Shown piece after piece: positions 23,301 to 32,694 of a stretch of DNA of 64,000 bases. Each line of letters begins with the position of its first letter. The first letter of the stretch is position 1. The notes under the pieces are model-generated. The model did not search any database and was not told where the DNA came from. It saw only the letters and a program-made list of their open reading frames with translations. The position numbers and the translations under genes were made by a program. The DNA is from Ulva prolifera (taxonomy: Eukaryota > Chlorophyta > Ulvophyceae > Ulvales > Ulvaceae): assembly GCA_023078555.1 (NCBI GenBank), contig CM041201.1:2549713-2613712 (forward strand), in the 5' to 3' direction.

Positions 23301-26300
23301 GGTGCAGCTTTCTCCGTGATCTTCGCCGCTTGAACCTTGCAGAGTGTGAGAGTCTGCGGGAGCTTCCTGTCGGCATCGGCAGCTGGAACAAGCTGACGTT
23401 CCTGTCCCTGCATGGCTGCACGAATCTGCCATGCGTGCCGGAGAGCATCAGTGGCTGCAGCCAGCTGATGGACCTCAGGCTCTCGGGATGTGAGAAGCTA
23501 GAGCAGCTGCCAGAGGACATCAGTGGATGGGGTCAGCTCGAGTCGCTACATCTCTACGATTGCAAGAGTCTGGTTAATCTGCCAGACGGCATCAGCGGCT
23601 GCAGCCGACTCACTTTCCTCAATCTAAACACCTGCATCAGGCTGGCTCAGCTCCCTGATGGCATCGGCGGCTGCAGCCAGCTGAGGGATCTCCGCCTGTG
23701 GGGATGCGAGGAGCTGGCACAGCTGCCGGAGGGCATCACTTGCTTGACTCAGCTGACGCTGCTTGCCCTTGCCCGCTGCAAGCGCCTGACGCACCTGCCG
23801 GAGGGGTGCAGCTTTCTCCGTGATCTTCGCCGCTTGAACCTTGCAGAGTGTGAGAGTCTGCGGGAGCTTCCCGTCGGCATCGGCAGCTGGAACAAGCTGA
23901 CGTTCCTGTCCCTGCATGGCTGCAAGGATCTGCCATGCATGCCGGAGGGCATCACAGCCTGCAGCCAGCTTGCCATCCTCAATCTCTCCGGCTGTAAGAA
24001 GCTAGAGCAGCTGCCAGAGGACATCAGTGGCTGGAGACAGCTCAAGTTGCTAAATCTCTATGATTGCAAGTGTCTGGTCAATCTGCCAGACGGCATCAGC
24101 GGCTGCAGTCAACTCACTTTCCTGAATCTCAACAGTTGTTCCAGTCTGGCTCAGCTCCCTGATGGCATCAGCGGCTGCAGCCAGCTGAGGGACCTCCACC
24201 TGTGCGGATGCGAGGAGCTAACAAAGCTGCCGGAGGGCATCACCAGCTTGACTCAGCTGACGCTGCTTGCCCTTGCCCGCTGCAAGCGCCTGACGCACCT
24301 GCCGGAGGGGTGCAGCTTTCTCCGTGATCTTCGCCGCTTGAACCTTGCAGAGTGTGAGAGTCTGTGGGAGCTTCCTGTCGGCATCGGCAGCTGGAACAAG
24401 CTGACGTTCCTGTCCCTGCATGGCTGCAAGGATCTGCCATGCATGCCGGAGGGCATCACCGCCTGCAGCCAGCTTGCCATCCTCAATCTCTCCGGCTGTA
24501 AGAAGCTAGAGCAGCTGCCAGAGGACATCAGTGGCTGGAGACAGCTCAAGTTGCTAAATCTCTATGATTGCAAGTGTCTGGTCAATCTGCCAGACGGCAT
24601 CAGCGGCTGCAGTCAACTCACTTTCCTGAATCTCAACAGTTGTTCCAGTCTGGCTCAGCTCCCTGATGGCATCAGCGGCTGCAGCCAGCTGAGGGACCTC
24701 CACCTGTGCGGATGCGAGGAGCTAACAAAGCTGCCGGAGGGCATCACCAGCTTGACTCAGCTGACGCTGCTTGCCCTTGCCCGCTGCAAGCGCCTGACGC
24801 ACCTGCCGGAGGGGTGCAGCTTTCTCCGTGATCTTCGCCGCTTGAACCTTGCAGAGTGTGAGAGTCTGTGGGAGCTTCCTGTCGGCATCGGCAGCTGGAA
24901 CAAGCTGACGTTCCTGTCCCTGCATGGCTGCAAGGATCTGCCATGCATGCCGGAGGGCATCACCGCCTGCAGCCAGCTTGCCATCCTCAATCTCTCCGGC
25001 TGTAAGAAGCTAGAGCAGCTGCCAGAGGACATCAGTGGCTGGAGTCAGCTCAAGTCGCTAGATCTCTCCGACTGCAAGAGTCTGGTAATGCTGCCGGACA
25101 GCATCATCAGCTGCAGTCAACTCACGTTCCTAAATCTTAACAATTGTTCCAGTCTGGCACAGCTGCCAGAGGGCATCAGCGGCTGCAGCTTGTTGAGGGA
25201 CCTCTGCCTCTGTAAATGCGCGGAGCTAACACAGCTGCCGGACGGCATCGGCGGATGCGGCCAGCTCAAGAGCCTCGACCTGCGTGGCTGCCGGAGCCTG
25301 ACGCAGCTGCCAGAGGGCATCAGCAGCTGGAGCCAGCTCACATTTCTGACCATGTTTGGGTGCGACAGCCTGGCATGCCTGCCAGAGGGCATCAGGGGCT
25401 GCACTGCGCTGAGGAGTCTCAGTCTCGCAGCATGTGAGAAGCTAGTGGAGCTGCCGGAGGGCCTCAGTGGCTTGTGTCAGCTGAAAAACCTCGACCTCAT
25501 GCGCTGTACGAGTCTGTCCCAGCTGTCAGAAGGCATCAATGGCTGCCGCCAGCTGCAACACATCAGCCTGGAAGAGTGCACAAGCCTAGCACAGCTGCCG
25601 GATGCCATTGTCAGCCTGTGTCATCTGACGAGTCTGGTTTTGTGTGGATGTGACCGACTAGCATGGCTACCGGAGAGCATCACTGGCTGTACCCAGCTTG
25701 CGGCCCTTGACCTCCGGGGCTGTGAACGGCTCAAACAGCTGCCAGAGGGCATCAGCACCTTGTGTCAGCTATCACGTCTTGATCTCTTTCATTGCACGAG
25801 CCTGGGCTCGCTTCCAGAGGGCATCAGTGGCTGTAGCCAGCTACAACACCTCGATCTCCGAGGGTGCACAAGCCTAGCGCAGCTGCCAGAAGCCATTGCC
25901 AGCCTGTGTCATCTGACGAGTCTGGTTTTGCGTGGATGTGACCGACTAGCATGGCTACCGGAGAGCATCACTGGCTGTACCCAGCTTGCGGCCCTTGACC
26001 TCCGCGGCTGTGAACGGCTCAAACAGCTGCCAGAGGGCATCAGCACCTTGTGTCAGCTATCACGTCTTGATCTCTTTCATTGCACGAGCCTGGGCTCGCT
26101 TCCAGAGGGCATCAGTGGCTGTAGCCAGCTACAACACCTCGATCTCCAAGGGTGCACAAGCCTAGCGCAGCTGCCAGAAGCCATTGCCAGCCTGTGTCAT
26201 CTGACGAGTCTGCTTTTGTGTGGATGTGACCAACTAGCATGGCTGCCGGAGAGCATCAGCGGATGCAGCCAGCTTACCTTTTTGAGCCTCAAGGGGTGTG

Positions 26301-27679
26301 GGGCGCTAGAGCAATTGCCAGACAGCATCCAATTCTGCACCAAAATGAAGTTTCTCAGCCTCTGGGGATGCGAAAAGCTAACCCAGCTGCCAGATAGCAT
26401 CGGAAATCTCAATCACCTGGCGTGTCTGGACCTGAGTGGCTGCAGGAATCTGGCACAGCTGCCAGAGGGCATCAACGGAGGGAATCTGGCACACCTGCGC
26501 CACCTGAAGCTGCGAGAGTGTGCAAGCCTGGCATGTCTTCCAGAGGGTGTCAGCAGCTGTACCCAACTGCGGTGTCTTGACCTCCGGAGCTGTGTGGGGC
26601 TGACTCGGCTGCCACAGGGCATCAGCCGGTTGATTCATCTCACAAGACTCGACATCGGGTGCAGGGGTGTCGCCCAGCTGCCAGAAGGCATCAGCTCCTG
26701 CATCCAACTGCTCTGCCTCAACCTCAGTGAGTGCGAGAGCCTAGAGCAGCTGCCCGAAGGCATCAGCAGCTGCAGCCAGCTGACGTCTGTGAGCCTCAAG
26801 GGATGCAAGAGGCTGGCACAGCTGCCAAAAGGCATCAGTGGCTGCAGCCAGCTCGTTCAGCTCCGTCTCCAGGAGTGCACGGCTCTCAAACATCTCCCTG
26901 ACGGCATCAGCAAGTGCATCCACCTGGCGTCCATCAACCTCCGTGGCTGCAGGAGCCTCGCAGCGCTACCTCCGGGCATCGGCGGTTGCAGCCAGCTGGA
27001 GAATCTCAATCTCGCAGAGTGCACAAATCTGGCCGAGTTTCCTAGCGGCGTCCGCAGCTTGATTGGGCTGACGAGTCTCCACCTAGGCGGGCGCGAGAGT
27101 CATGCAAAGATACTGGAGGGCAGCATCAGCCTGACACAGCTGCAGAGCCTTCGCCTGAGAGCATGCAGGAGCCTCTCGCAGCTGCCAGAGGGCATCTGGG
27201 GCTGCACCCGGCTGACCCACCTCAGTCTCGCACAGTGTGAGAGCCTGCCGCAGCTTCCGGACGCAATCAGCCGCCTGAGTCTGCTGCAGTGCCTCAACCT
27301 CTGCGGCTGCAAGGCGCTCAAACAGCTGACGGACGGTGTCTGCGACTTGCAACAGTTGAGGAGCCTGCTCATGGGTGGCTGCAGGAGCCTCGCGCACCTG
27401 CCGGAAGGCATTGGCCGCCTCAGGCTGCTCACACACCTCAGCCTCCGCAGATGTAGACGCCTGACGCAGCTGCCGGAGGGTATTGGCGGCTGCAGTTGGC
27501 TCAAGCGCCTCGATGTGATGGAGTGCGTACGCCTGACACACCTGCCAGAGGGCATCCGGGGCTGCCGCAGGCTGAAGCACGTCGATGTGACGGGGTGCAG
27601 CGGAATGGCAGATCTGGTGGAGGGCATCAGGCGCTGCAGCCACGCAGATGATACGCAGGTCCTGCACAGTGAGCCTTGA
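20345..27679 (+). CDS. Giant NB-ARC/LRR (NLR-type) receptor, about 2,444 aa
   Basis: One uninterrupted frame. The N-terminal region (to about residue 190) is Leu/Ala-rich and helical in character (GWAVAESIQWLV, KQCRKLLRLLGDP, HALDQLAD). The nucleotide-binding NB-ARC module follows: P-loop GACGIGKT (214-221), kinase-2 VLLVLDN (290-296), RNBS-B GSRLIVTSR (from 323), GLPL-type GGNPLALQVLGSAL (from 397) and an MHD-position motif YSMHG (524-526), in which Asp is replaced by Gly. From about residue 656 to the end there are about 74 leucine-rich repeats of 24 residues, pattern LPEGISGCSQLxxLxLxxC. Plant relatives are intracellular ADP/ATP-switched immune receptors, and that role here is inference. 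No membrane segment or signal peptide is seen. Frame is open upstream to 20321, but the region before 20345 belongs to a repeat, so the start is not certain and an upstream exon is possible. Confidence 0.88.
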   Translation: MSSTAPKTPRCRAPDAAEARGPASPVPPLTASSVSGWAVAESIQWLVAHATTSGHRPSKQCRKLLRLLGDPHLHSAAHALDQLADRPQHQHHRSEYDALCEALSQAEAVLLPEAAQEQSLFQRWRTASLNVKKAKDIRVLLQQFCDPEKCAQLDASLKALPDLTTPHPHTDDSAPRSTEDPFAGLPPHIFQQCHDLVARIDEQLQSTRNIGIDGACGIGKTAIARAVFKRAKPRFDAAVWLTVGGDAGTALPLLQAASAELFPELAAPFETAEEGVRALAQLLHDGGRSVLLVLDNIVASTEEAGKAVEQLNFATRPSMRADGSRLIVTSRASDAVAHEPGGEGTARVQEARLFEVQPLGEEAARQLLSHATFGSPDATPPPFASGDMFAHLLQSCGGNPLALQVLGSALRHCSTAEQWEQRLAAQEARHAAGEDVATSTCAVSVQALPLSVQHCLAEFAALPEGTEADEEALLQLFATRAPLHTPASVRAAAVKLDHLVSHGLVLHCLDLDCCEAAHELKYSMHGVTRSTALLTSRLSGAGPSHGHTTILTRSGSAKCTSSGNELVPMSKAGAGSFRVTRLRTFVKGSLLSARRRGWPSFTGRAQQPPEPPWSRDGESITLEQLARHAADGTLGGLNLNSLERLWASLLGDAHERVLYVNLSGCKRLAHLPEGIGTFRHLRSLNLQDCASLTELPDGISACSQLSCLKLSGCDKLEQLPEDISRWSQLETLNLYNCKSLVNLPDSISGCSRLTFLNLNSCSSLAQLPDGISGCSQLRDFHLWGCEELTKLPEGITSLTQLTRLVLAHCRRLTHLPEGCSFLRDLRRLNLAECESLRELPVGIGSWNKLTYLSLHGCTNLPCVPESISGCSQLMDLRLSGCEKLEQLPEDISGWGQLESLHLYDCKSLVNLPDGISGCSRLTFLNLNTCIRLAQLPDGIGGCSQLRDFRLWGCEELAQLPEGITCLTQLTLLALARCKRLTHLPEGCSFLRDLRRLNLAECESLRELPVGIGSWNKLTFLSLHGCTNLPCVPESISGCSQLMDLRLSGCEKLEQLPEDISGWGQLESLHLYDCKSLVNLPDGISGCSRLTFLNLNTCIRLAQLPDGIGGCSQLRDLRLWGCEELAQLPEGITCLTQLTLLALARCKRLTHLPEGCSFLRDLRRLNLAECESLRELPVGIGSWNKLTFLSLHGCKDLPCMPEGITACSQLAILNLSGCKKLEQLPEDISGWRQLKLLNLYDCKCLVNLPDGISGCSQLTFLNLNSCSSLAQLPDGISGCSQLRDLHLCGCEELTKLPEGITSLTQLTLLALARCKRLTHLPEGCSFLRDLRRLNLAECESLWELPVGIGSWNKLTFLSLHGCKDLPCMPEGITACSQLAILNLSGCKKLEQLPEDISGWRQLKLLNLYDCKCLVNLPDGISGCSQLTFLNLNSCSSLAQLPDGISGCSQLRDLHLCGCEELTKLPEGITSLTQLTLLALARCKRLTHLPEGCSFLRDLRRLNLAECESLWELPVGIGSWNKLTFLSLHGCKDLPCMPEGITACSQLAILNLSGCKKLEQLPEDISGWSQLKSLDLSDCKSLVMLPDSIISCSQLTFLNLNNCSSLAQLPEGISGCSLLRDLCLCKCAELTQLPDGIGGCGQLKSLDLRGCRSLTQLPEGISSWSQLTFLTMFGCDSLACLPEGIRGCTALRSLSLAACEKLVELPEGLSGLCQLKNLDLMRCTSLSQLSEGINGCRQLQHISLEECTSLAQLPDAIVSLCHLTSLVLCGCDRLAWLPESITGCTQLAALDLRGCERLKQLPEGISTLCQLSRLDLFHCTSLGSLPEGISGCSQLQHLDLRGCTSLAQLPEAIASLCHLTSLVLRGCDRLAWLPESITGCTQLAALDLRGCERLKQLPEGISTLCQLSRLDLFHCTSLGSLPEGISGCSQLQHLDLQGCTSLAQLPEAIASLCHLTSLLLCGCDQLAWLPESISGCSQLTFLSLKGCGALEQLPDSIQFCTKMKFLSLWGCEKLTQLPDSIGNLNHLACLDLSGCRNLAQLPEGINGGNLAHLRHLKLRECASLACLPEGVSSCTQLRCLDLRSCVGLTRLPQGISRLIHLTRLDIGCRGVAQLPEGISSCIQLLCLNLSECESLEQLPEGISSCSQLTSVSLKGCKRLAQLPKGISGCSQLVQLRLQECTALKHLPDGISKCIHLASINLRGCRSLAALPPGIGGCSQLENLNLAECTNLAEFPSGVRSLIGLTSLHLGGRESHAKILEGSISLTQLQSLRLRACRSLSQLPEGIWGCTRLTHLSLAQCESLPQLPDAISRLSLLQCLNLCGCKALKQLTDGVCDLQQLRSLLMGGCRSLAHLPEGIGRLRLLTHLSLRRCRRLTQLPEGIGGCSWLKRLDVMECVRLTHLPEGIRGCRRLKHVDVTGCSGMADLVEGIRRCSHADDTQVLHSEP
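22483..25002 (+). repeat. Five 504-bp tandem blocks (7 LRRs each) inside the giant NLR
   Basis: The sequence around agctagagcagctgcc recurs at steps of 504 bp (about 22483, 22987, 23491, 23995, 24499 and 25003). Long stretches between neighbouring blocks are identical, for example LPEGCSFLRDLRRLNLAECE in each. Blocks 2 and 3 are most alike, as are blocks 4 and 5. This is recent in-frame unequal exchange or gene conversion. Confidence 0.92.
25645..26225 (+). repeat. 288-bp duplication (4 LRRs) inside the giant NLR
   Basis: The segment from ctagcatggctaccggagag through agccattgccagcctgtgtc is repeated 288 bp later almost without change. It encodes LAWLPESITGCTQLAALDLR and its following repeats twice. 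It is independent of the 504-bp block series upstream. Confidence 0.9.
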
Positions 27680-27769
27680 TGTGCCTGGAGCCGGGGCACA
27701 GGTTGACTCCTGCACACCGTGATGCCCGGAGCAACTTCCCTGGCTTCTCTCATCGTGTTCCCCAGGTGC

Positions 27770-29420
27770 GATGCCCCGTCTCTGATGATGTGAGATTTGG
27801 CTGCTTGTTGGGGGGCTTGTGCTCCACTAGCACTCCGTGCCCAGTGCATCAAGACCGCGGGCCGAGGCTTGCATCCCTGGCTGCGCCTTCTGGCTCCATC
27901 CTTGCTTAGGCCTGTTGCAGTGAGTCAGTGCACATGCTACGCCCGCTGAGGCTGTCGTGCTGTGTGCCAGGCACTCTCTCCACTTGCCACCCCTGCGATG
28001 TCAGGAGTTCTTTCACATTGTTGACTTTACGGCAGTGACGCCATCTGCATCGCTTTGATGCATGCAAATCCGTTTGAATGCACCAGTGCCGATTCAGGGC
28101 GCAGTCAATCCACGGCAAGGCGAGTGGACCCTAGTGGCCCCTCCTGCAAGTCAGCGTTGAGGTTGCTGATGATTCTGGAGATGCTGCACAGTCACACGTC
28201 CGACGGCATTGTCGATAAAGGGGCATACGAGTGAGGCCAGACCGCTTTGATTCTGTGTTGTTCAGGCCCGGTGCCAGTATGGCGCATGGCTCCTGGAGTA
28301 GTGATTGTTGTCTTCAATGGGTGGGAGCCTTCCAACCACTGCCGAGACGCGTGCCGTGAGGCGGAGCTGCATGCATGGTGCCGCTACGTCCACAGAGCTA
28401 CCTCTGTGTAGCAAAAGGTTTTCTCGACACACCAATGGATCAGCTGACAAGTTTCAGCACTGTCAGGAATTCAGTTGCTTTACTTGAGCATGTGTTCAAA
28501 CTGCGAGCATATAGTGCCTGCTACTGTTGGAATGAGCCACCCCCACATACATTACATCTTGCATGTTGAGCTCAAGTTTGGCATGCTGGATTTGTTGAGC
28601 TTGGTAATTGCAGTCATCCCGCATGGCACCACCTGAGCCCTGCACGTTCCCGATGGCAATCATCTACTATTCCTCAACAGTAGCTCAAATTGTATTTTGC
28701 TATCAGACGCTGTGAAGAGGGCAAGGCTTCTATCCTTGATCCATGTTGGCTTCACAGCCAAAGCGCTCGACTTCCACATCATCATCATGGTCGCAAGTCA
28801 TGTCGCAGCTACGAGATGGCTGCTCCAGATGCCACATGAAAAGTATAACCATCGAATTACCAAGCCTCACTTCAGCCATCTAGGGCGGGGGAAGAATACT
28901 AGAATAACAGCTACCTTGCTGTAAGTATGGCAGCAAAAGGTAGGCCTGGCAGCACCTTCACTCAGCACCTTTACTGGGAAACATACGAGCATGCGAACCA
29001 TCCAGCAATTTACCTGATGATTGCTGATTGAAATCGTCATGCGCGTGAACATGGTGCCAACAGCCAAAACCACAGCGGAGGGAAGGAGAAGCAAACAAAA
29101 ATACTCTGGGGTCGGCCACTCACAAGATTTACACACTGAACATTCCACATAATTGATTTGCCGCCATCTGATTCTACTCAACACATCGCGCATCAGGTCA
29201 CTTTGTCATTTGGCATGGCTTGCGAGATCTGTGCAAACGTGCAGCGTTGCGTCAGAGAACAACTTCCACTAGTATGAACTACAGAAATCTACGCCTGAGC
29301 ACTGATCGCAGACAGCAAAGCCCGGCAGGGCCTATGCTTGACGCATCGAGTCAATCCAACTGCAATCGAAACCGCAGACCTGCAACGCAGGCGAGAGCTG
29401 CAGCCAGCTGTTCTGCATCC
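27770..29420. repeat. 3' flank of NLR 1, duplicated at 60.3-62.2 kb
   Basis: Ordered matches link this segment to 60330-62155: ccaggtgcgatgc, gcatgcatggtgc, agggcgggggaag, gtgaacatggtgcc, cggccactcac, cccggcagggcctatg, and agtcaatccaactgcaatc with cctgcaacgcaggcgaga. Each block follows an NLR gene. Frames inside are not conserved in reading phase, so I treat it as non-coding flank carried along in a segmental duplication. Confidence 0.75.
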
Positions 29421-30179
29421 TTTGCTGAACAATTACCTGAGGATTTCTCGAAAATGATTCCTGTGTACTGTGTGTTTAGATCATTTCGCTCTTGTACCAC
29501 ATCCACGGCACGGCATGCGAAACGAGGCCGTGGCTGCAGGTGACATGGTCGCAAGGAGTCAGCACCGCATGATCGAGTAATGATTGTAAATCAAAGGATT
29601 GTTCACACTGTATGTTGTAGCGGGACGCCTCCTCCAGAGATAGAATGGGCACGCTAGGCATCTCGTGAAACCTGCGTCGTCAAGCCTTGCGCTCGTATCC
29701 TGTGGCGCGCTCTATGAGGCGATCTTGGAGCATCAGAAGATGATGCCACCATTTATGGTTCCAGTGGCTGCTATGTTGACGTTTGCAGCTGGATCCCTCC
29801 GCACTGACACCATCCGGGACGGTTGTGTTCTTCAACGCAAATCCTGTGGTCTACACAGATCAATCCGCCAACGGGACCACAGGACCGTCGCTGTGTCAAA
29901 ATTGCATAGGCCATGGTGCAGCAGTGCATGAGCTGCGCCTCGCGGTCATCTTCGAGCTGTGCGTGAACGTGCCTCGCGCTGGCAGATTGGCGCCAGCTTG
30001 TACGCCCGCGAATGAACGCATCACGGCTCATAGATCACTAGAAGAGGTCGCTGTTACCCTACTTGCAGCAGTGTCTGTACGGCATGGCTGTTTTCCGCAA
30101 ACACTTTCGGCACGCATACAGGCACCTGGCTTCGGCCTCAAAGCACTGGCATCGTGGGCAGCTTACTGAGGTTAAGGCC
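29421..30179. other. Unassigned spacer with weak repeat similarity
   Basis: Sequence near 29505-29720 (catccacggca, caggtgacatggtcgcaag, gttcacactg) is a diverged copy of the repeat at 13195-13590. The rest has only short frames. A 128-codon open frame at 29783-30169 has no recognisable domain and no support beyond being open. Confidence 0.4.
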
Positions 30180-30782
30180 AAGAGCGTGGCCGGAACAACC
30201 GCCTGCTTGGGATCAGGACGAATGAGCATCACGCAAGAGCTGCTGGTGAGGCATGCAGCCGATGGACCGCAGGCGGGCCCAGGCTGAATGTCCTGGAGCG
30301 GGCCTGAGGCAGCCTGCTGAATGATGCTCAGTGCAGTTGTTGCAAGTGAGCTCTACCTTGACCTCAGTGGGTGCAAGAAGAATACGCATCTGCGGAAAGG
30401 TGTCACTTCTTTCAGGCGCCTGCGCAGCCTCTCCGGGCCTGCGCAAGCCTGGCACACCTGCCAGAGTACATTTGGAGCTGGAGTGCGCTGACTCGGCTGA
30501 ACCTGGGCGGGTGCAAACGGTTACTGCAGCTGCTAGAGGGTCTCCGCGGCTGCAGGCAGCTGACCATCCTCGTTCTCCGGGGACGCTCGGCGCTATCCGC
30601 ATCTGCCAGAGGGTATCATCAGGCTGAGGCAGCCTGCGTGACGGCATCAGCCGATGCAACCCACCTGACAGGCCCCAACTCCACGGTCTCGCAGCGCCCG
30701 CCCGAGTGCGTTGGCGGCTGCGGTCGGCAGAGGCAGCTTCATCTCACAGGGTGTACGAACCTGACAGATCTGACTGAGGGTG
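30180..30782 (+). pseudogene. Decayed NLR/LRR fragment
   Basis: Translated pieces match NLR 1 around residues 620-700. MSITQELLVRHAADG parallels SITLEQLARHAADG, LYLDLSGCKKNTHL parallels LYVNLSGCKRLAHL, and FRRLRSLSG parallels FRHLRSLNL. LRR-like TRLNLGGCKRLLQL and LHLTGCTNLTDLTEG follow. Stops and frameshifts separate the pieces, for example the tga after caggcgggcccaggc. It ends at a run of T from about 30782. It is a third NLR-family copy in the window and has lost its NB-ARC part. Confidence 0.72.
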
Positions 30783-30867
30783 TTTTTTTTTTTTAGCTCC
30801 AGCTTGGCTGGCCCTAATGAGTAGCAGCAGCCTTTGAGATGTTCCAGACGACGTCCACACACCCACT

Positions 30868-32160
30868 GCTGTGATAAAAGGACACAGCAGGCAAGGCAGG
30901 TGGCACCGCGGGGCACAACCAGGGGAACCGTACAGGTACACACGCAGCACACATCGACATACCCATGCGACCGCACATGACAGCACCCGCCCGGGCCGCA
31001 GCCATACACAAGCCCCCCAACCGCACACCCACAATCACACCCGCACGCCCAGCCCCACTCGCACCCTGTCCCCCGGCCCGGCGCCAGAGCCCCGAAAGCA
31101 CGTGCGTTCGGGGCTCTGGCGCCGGGGTACGTGTGCGCGCACGTACCCCAGGCTACAAAGCCAACCACACAGAGACGCCTACAACATTCCCGGGGAGGCC
31201 CCAGCTTCCCCCAGCAAACCCAACCCCGCCCATCATCCGCAAACCGCCCCGCTCACCCGCCCACTGCTGTGAGCCATGTCCCGACATGGCTTGCGGGCGG
31301 GTCATGCGCACCTTGCGCATGAAGGATGAATGCTCCGTTCTACTGAGCACTACTGAGCTGCGTGTAGTCGGGAAGAACCCCCGCATAGCTGTATCTATCT
31401 ACACAAGCTGCAATCGCAAGCTGCACGGTGCTGAGGCCCCTTTGCAGTTACGATGTACATGGCTCAATTGCGGCGCCATCAGCACTCAGGATCAGGTAAG
31501 CATCACCTTCGAAGAGGCGTGCAAATGCATGCAACGGCGTCTCAAGGGTGTGCGTGTGTGTATGCATGCACAGCAGCATGGCTGTGTCCGGCGCGGGTGC
31601 TGCCGTTGCGTGGGTGTTTTGGTGTGCGCTTCGTGTGGCTTGCTGCGTGGTGTGCGATTCCCCTGGTTCTTGCTTGCGGTGCTACCTGCCTCGCTTGCTT
31701 TGTCCTTGTAACACAGCAGCATAGTGCTGTCTGTAGGCGCACATGTGTGCAGTATGGTAAGGTAATTGTACCGATTCGTGCACGAATCGGTCTGCATGCT
31801 TGTACCGCATCCGGAACTGGACAACTGCGGGCGCCCAGGACCACTACTGGCGGGGTGTGTATAAAAAGGACAAAGTCGGAGTGGCCGGTAGCACCGCGGT
31901 CGCACCGCGCGCCGTTTGTTGCCCTGGTGCGCGCGCCGTTTGTTGCCCTGGTGCGTTGTCAGCACCAGGGCTACAAACGAGTACACCAACGGCCCAACAC
32001 ACGCACGCCAGGAGATCGTCCCCCACGCCGAATTCGAAACCGCCCGAACACAGCGCCCAATCACAGCACGCACCCGTACACGGCACCCAGCCGCAGCATG
32101 ACAGAAACCCACCGAACACGCATACGCACCCACAGCCCAAATCACACGCAGCCCTTCACG
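30868..32160. repeat. Cluster of three CA-rich SINE-like copies
   Basis: Copies begin near 30870 (aaaggacacagcagg ... ggtggcaccgcgg, minus sense), end near 31712 (ggtgctacctgcc ... tttgtccttgtaac, plus sense) and begin near 31855 (aaaaaggacaaagtcgg ... ggtagcaccgcgg, minus sense). The first two face each other and so resemble terminal inverted repeats, but independent copies elsewhere argue for separate insertions. A run of T near 30782-30795 may be the poly(A) end of a minus-strand retroposon. Confidence 0.5.
31077..31149. repeat. Two adjacent perfect hairpins
   Basis: A 20-bp perfect inverted repeat (cccggcgccagagccccgaa at 31077-31096, complement at 31107-31126) is separated by 10 bases that are themselves partly palindromic. 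It is followed by a 10-bp arm pair, ggggtacgtg at 31124-31133 and cacgtacccc at 31140-31149. They overlap at the base, so a cruciform or alternative foldings are possible. Confidence 0.8.
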
Positions 32161-32694
32161 CAAAACGACCTCGCCTCCCGCGCGGCCGCGGCGGCCCAAG
32201 CTTGCAGCCCGGCCGCCGCCGGCCCAACACGCAAGTCGCCGGGCACCCCCTCCCCAGGCTCCATTAAGTCTGTTGTGGCTATATGTATGACGCAGCCGGT
32301 GCCCCCGAGAGGTGCCATCATTCCTATCGGAAAGCTGCCCCTGCCTGAGCGGTACTAATACTGCACTCACCCGCCAACATCTCTGCGGAGCCCTGCCAGT
32401 GCACTTCGTGGCCGAGACGCGGTGGGAGGCCATTGCGTGGTGCGGCGGGCGTGAGCGACAACCACGTGTGCACTCCCACTGTGCGAGTCGCGATCGGTAT
32501 GTTGGCCCGAACACGCCGTCCGGACTGAAGGAAGCAGCGAGAGGTTGTCGAGGGGGGCCGGCTCGCGCCCTCCTCTCTATGCAGCTAGCCGGGTGCACCC
32601 CTCACCCTGGGTGAGGACTGCAAAACGTTGTAACATGGAGGTGGAGCACCGCCTGGCACTCCCCGCACTGCCATGGCAGCTCGACTGATGTCGC
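32161..32694. other. No gene recognised
   Basis: Open frames cross this stretch on both strands, but none has a recognisable domain. It separates the CA-rich SINE-like copies from the composite duplicated segment that starts at about 32695. Confidence 0.35.

Noticed and set aside
22483-25002. CRISPR-like array because of regular spacing
   Set aside because: The 504-bp repeats are continuous protein-coding LRR sequence with no spacers.
30868-31712. One DNA transposon with terminal inverted repeats
   Set aside because: The two facing ends are independent copies of a dispersed SINE-like family found singly elsewhere in the window. No target duplication was found for a unit of this size.
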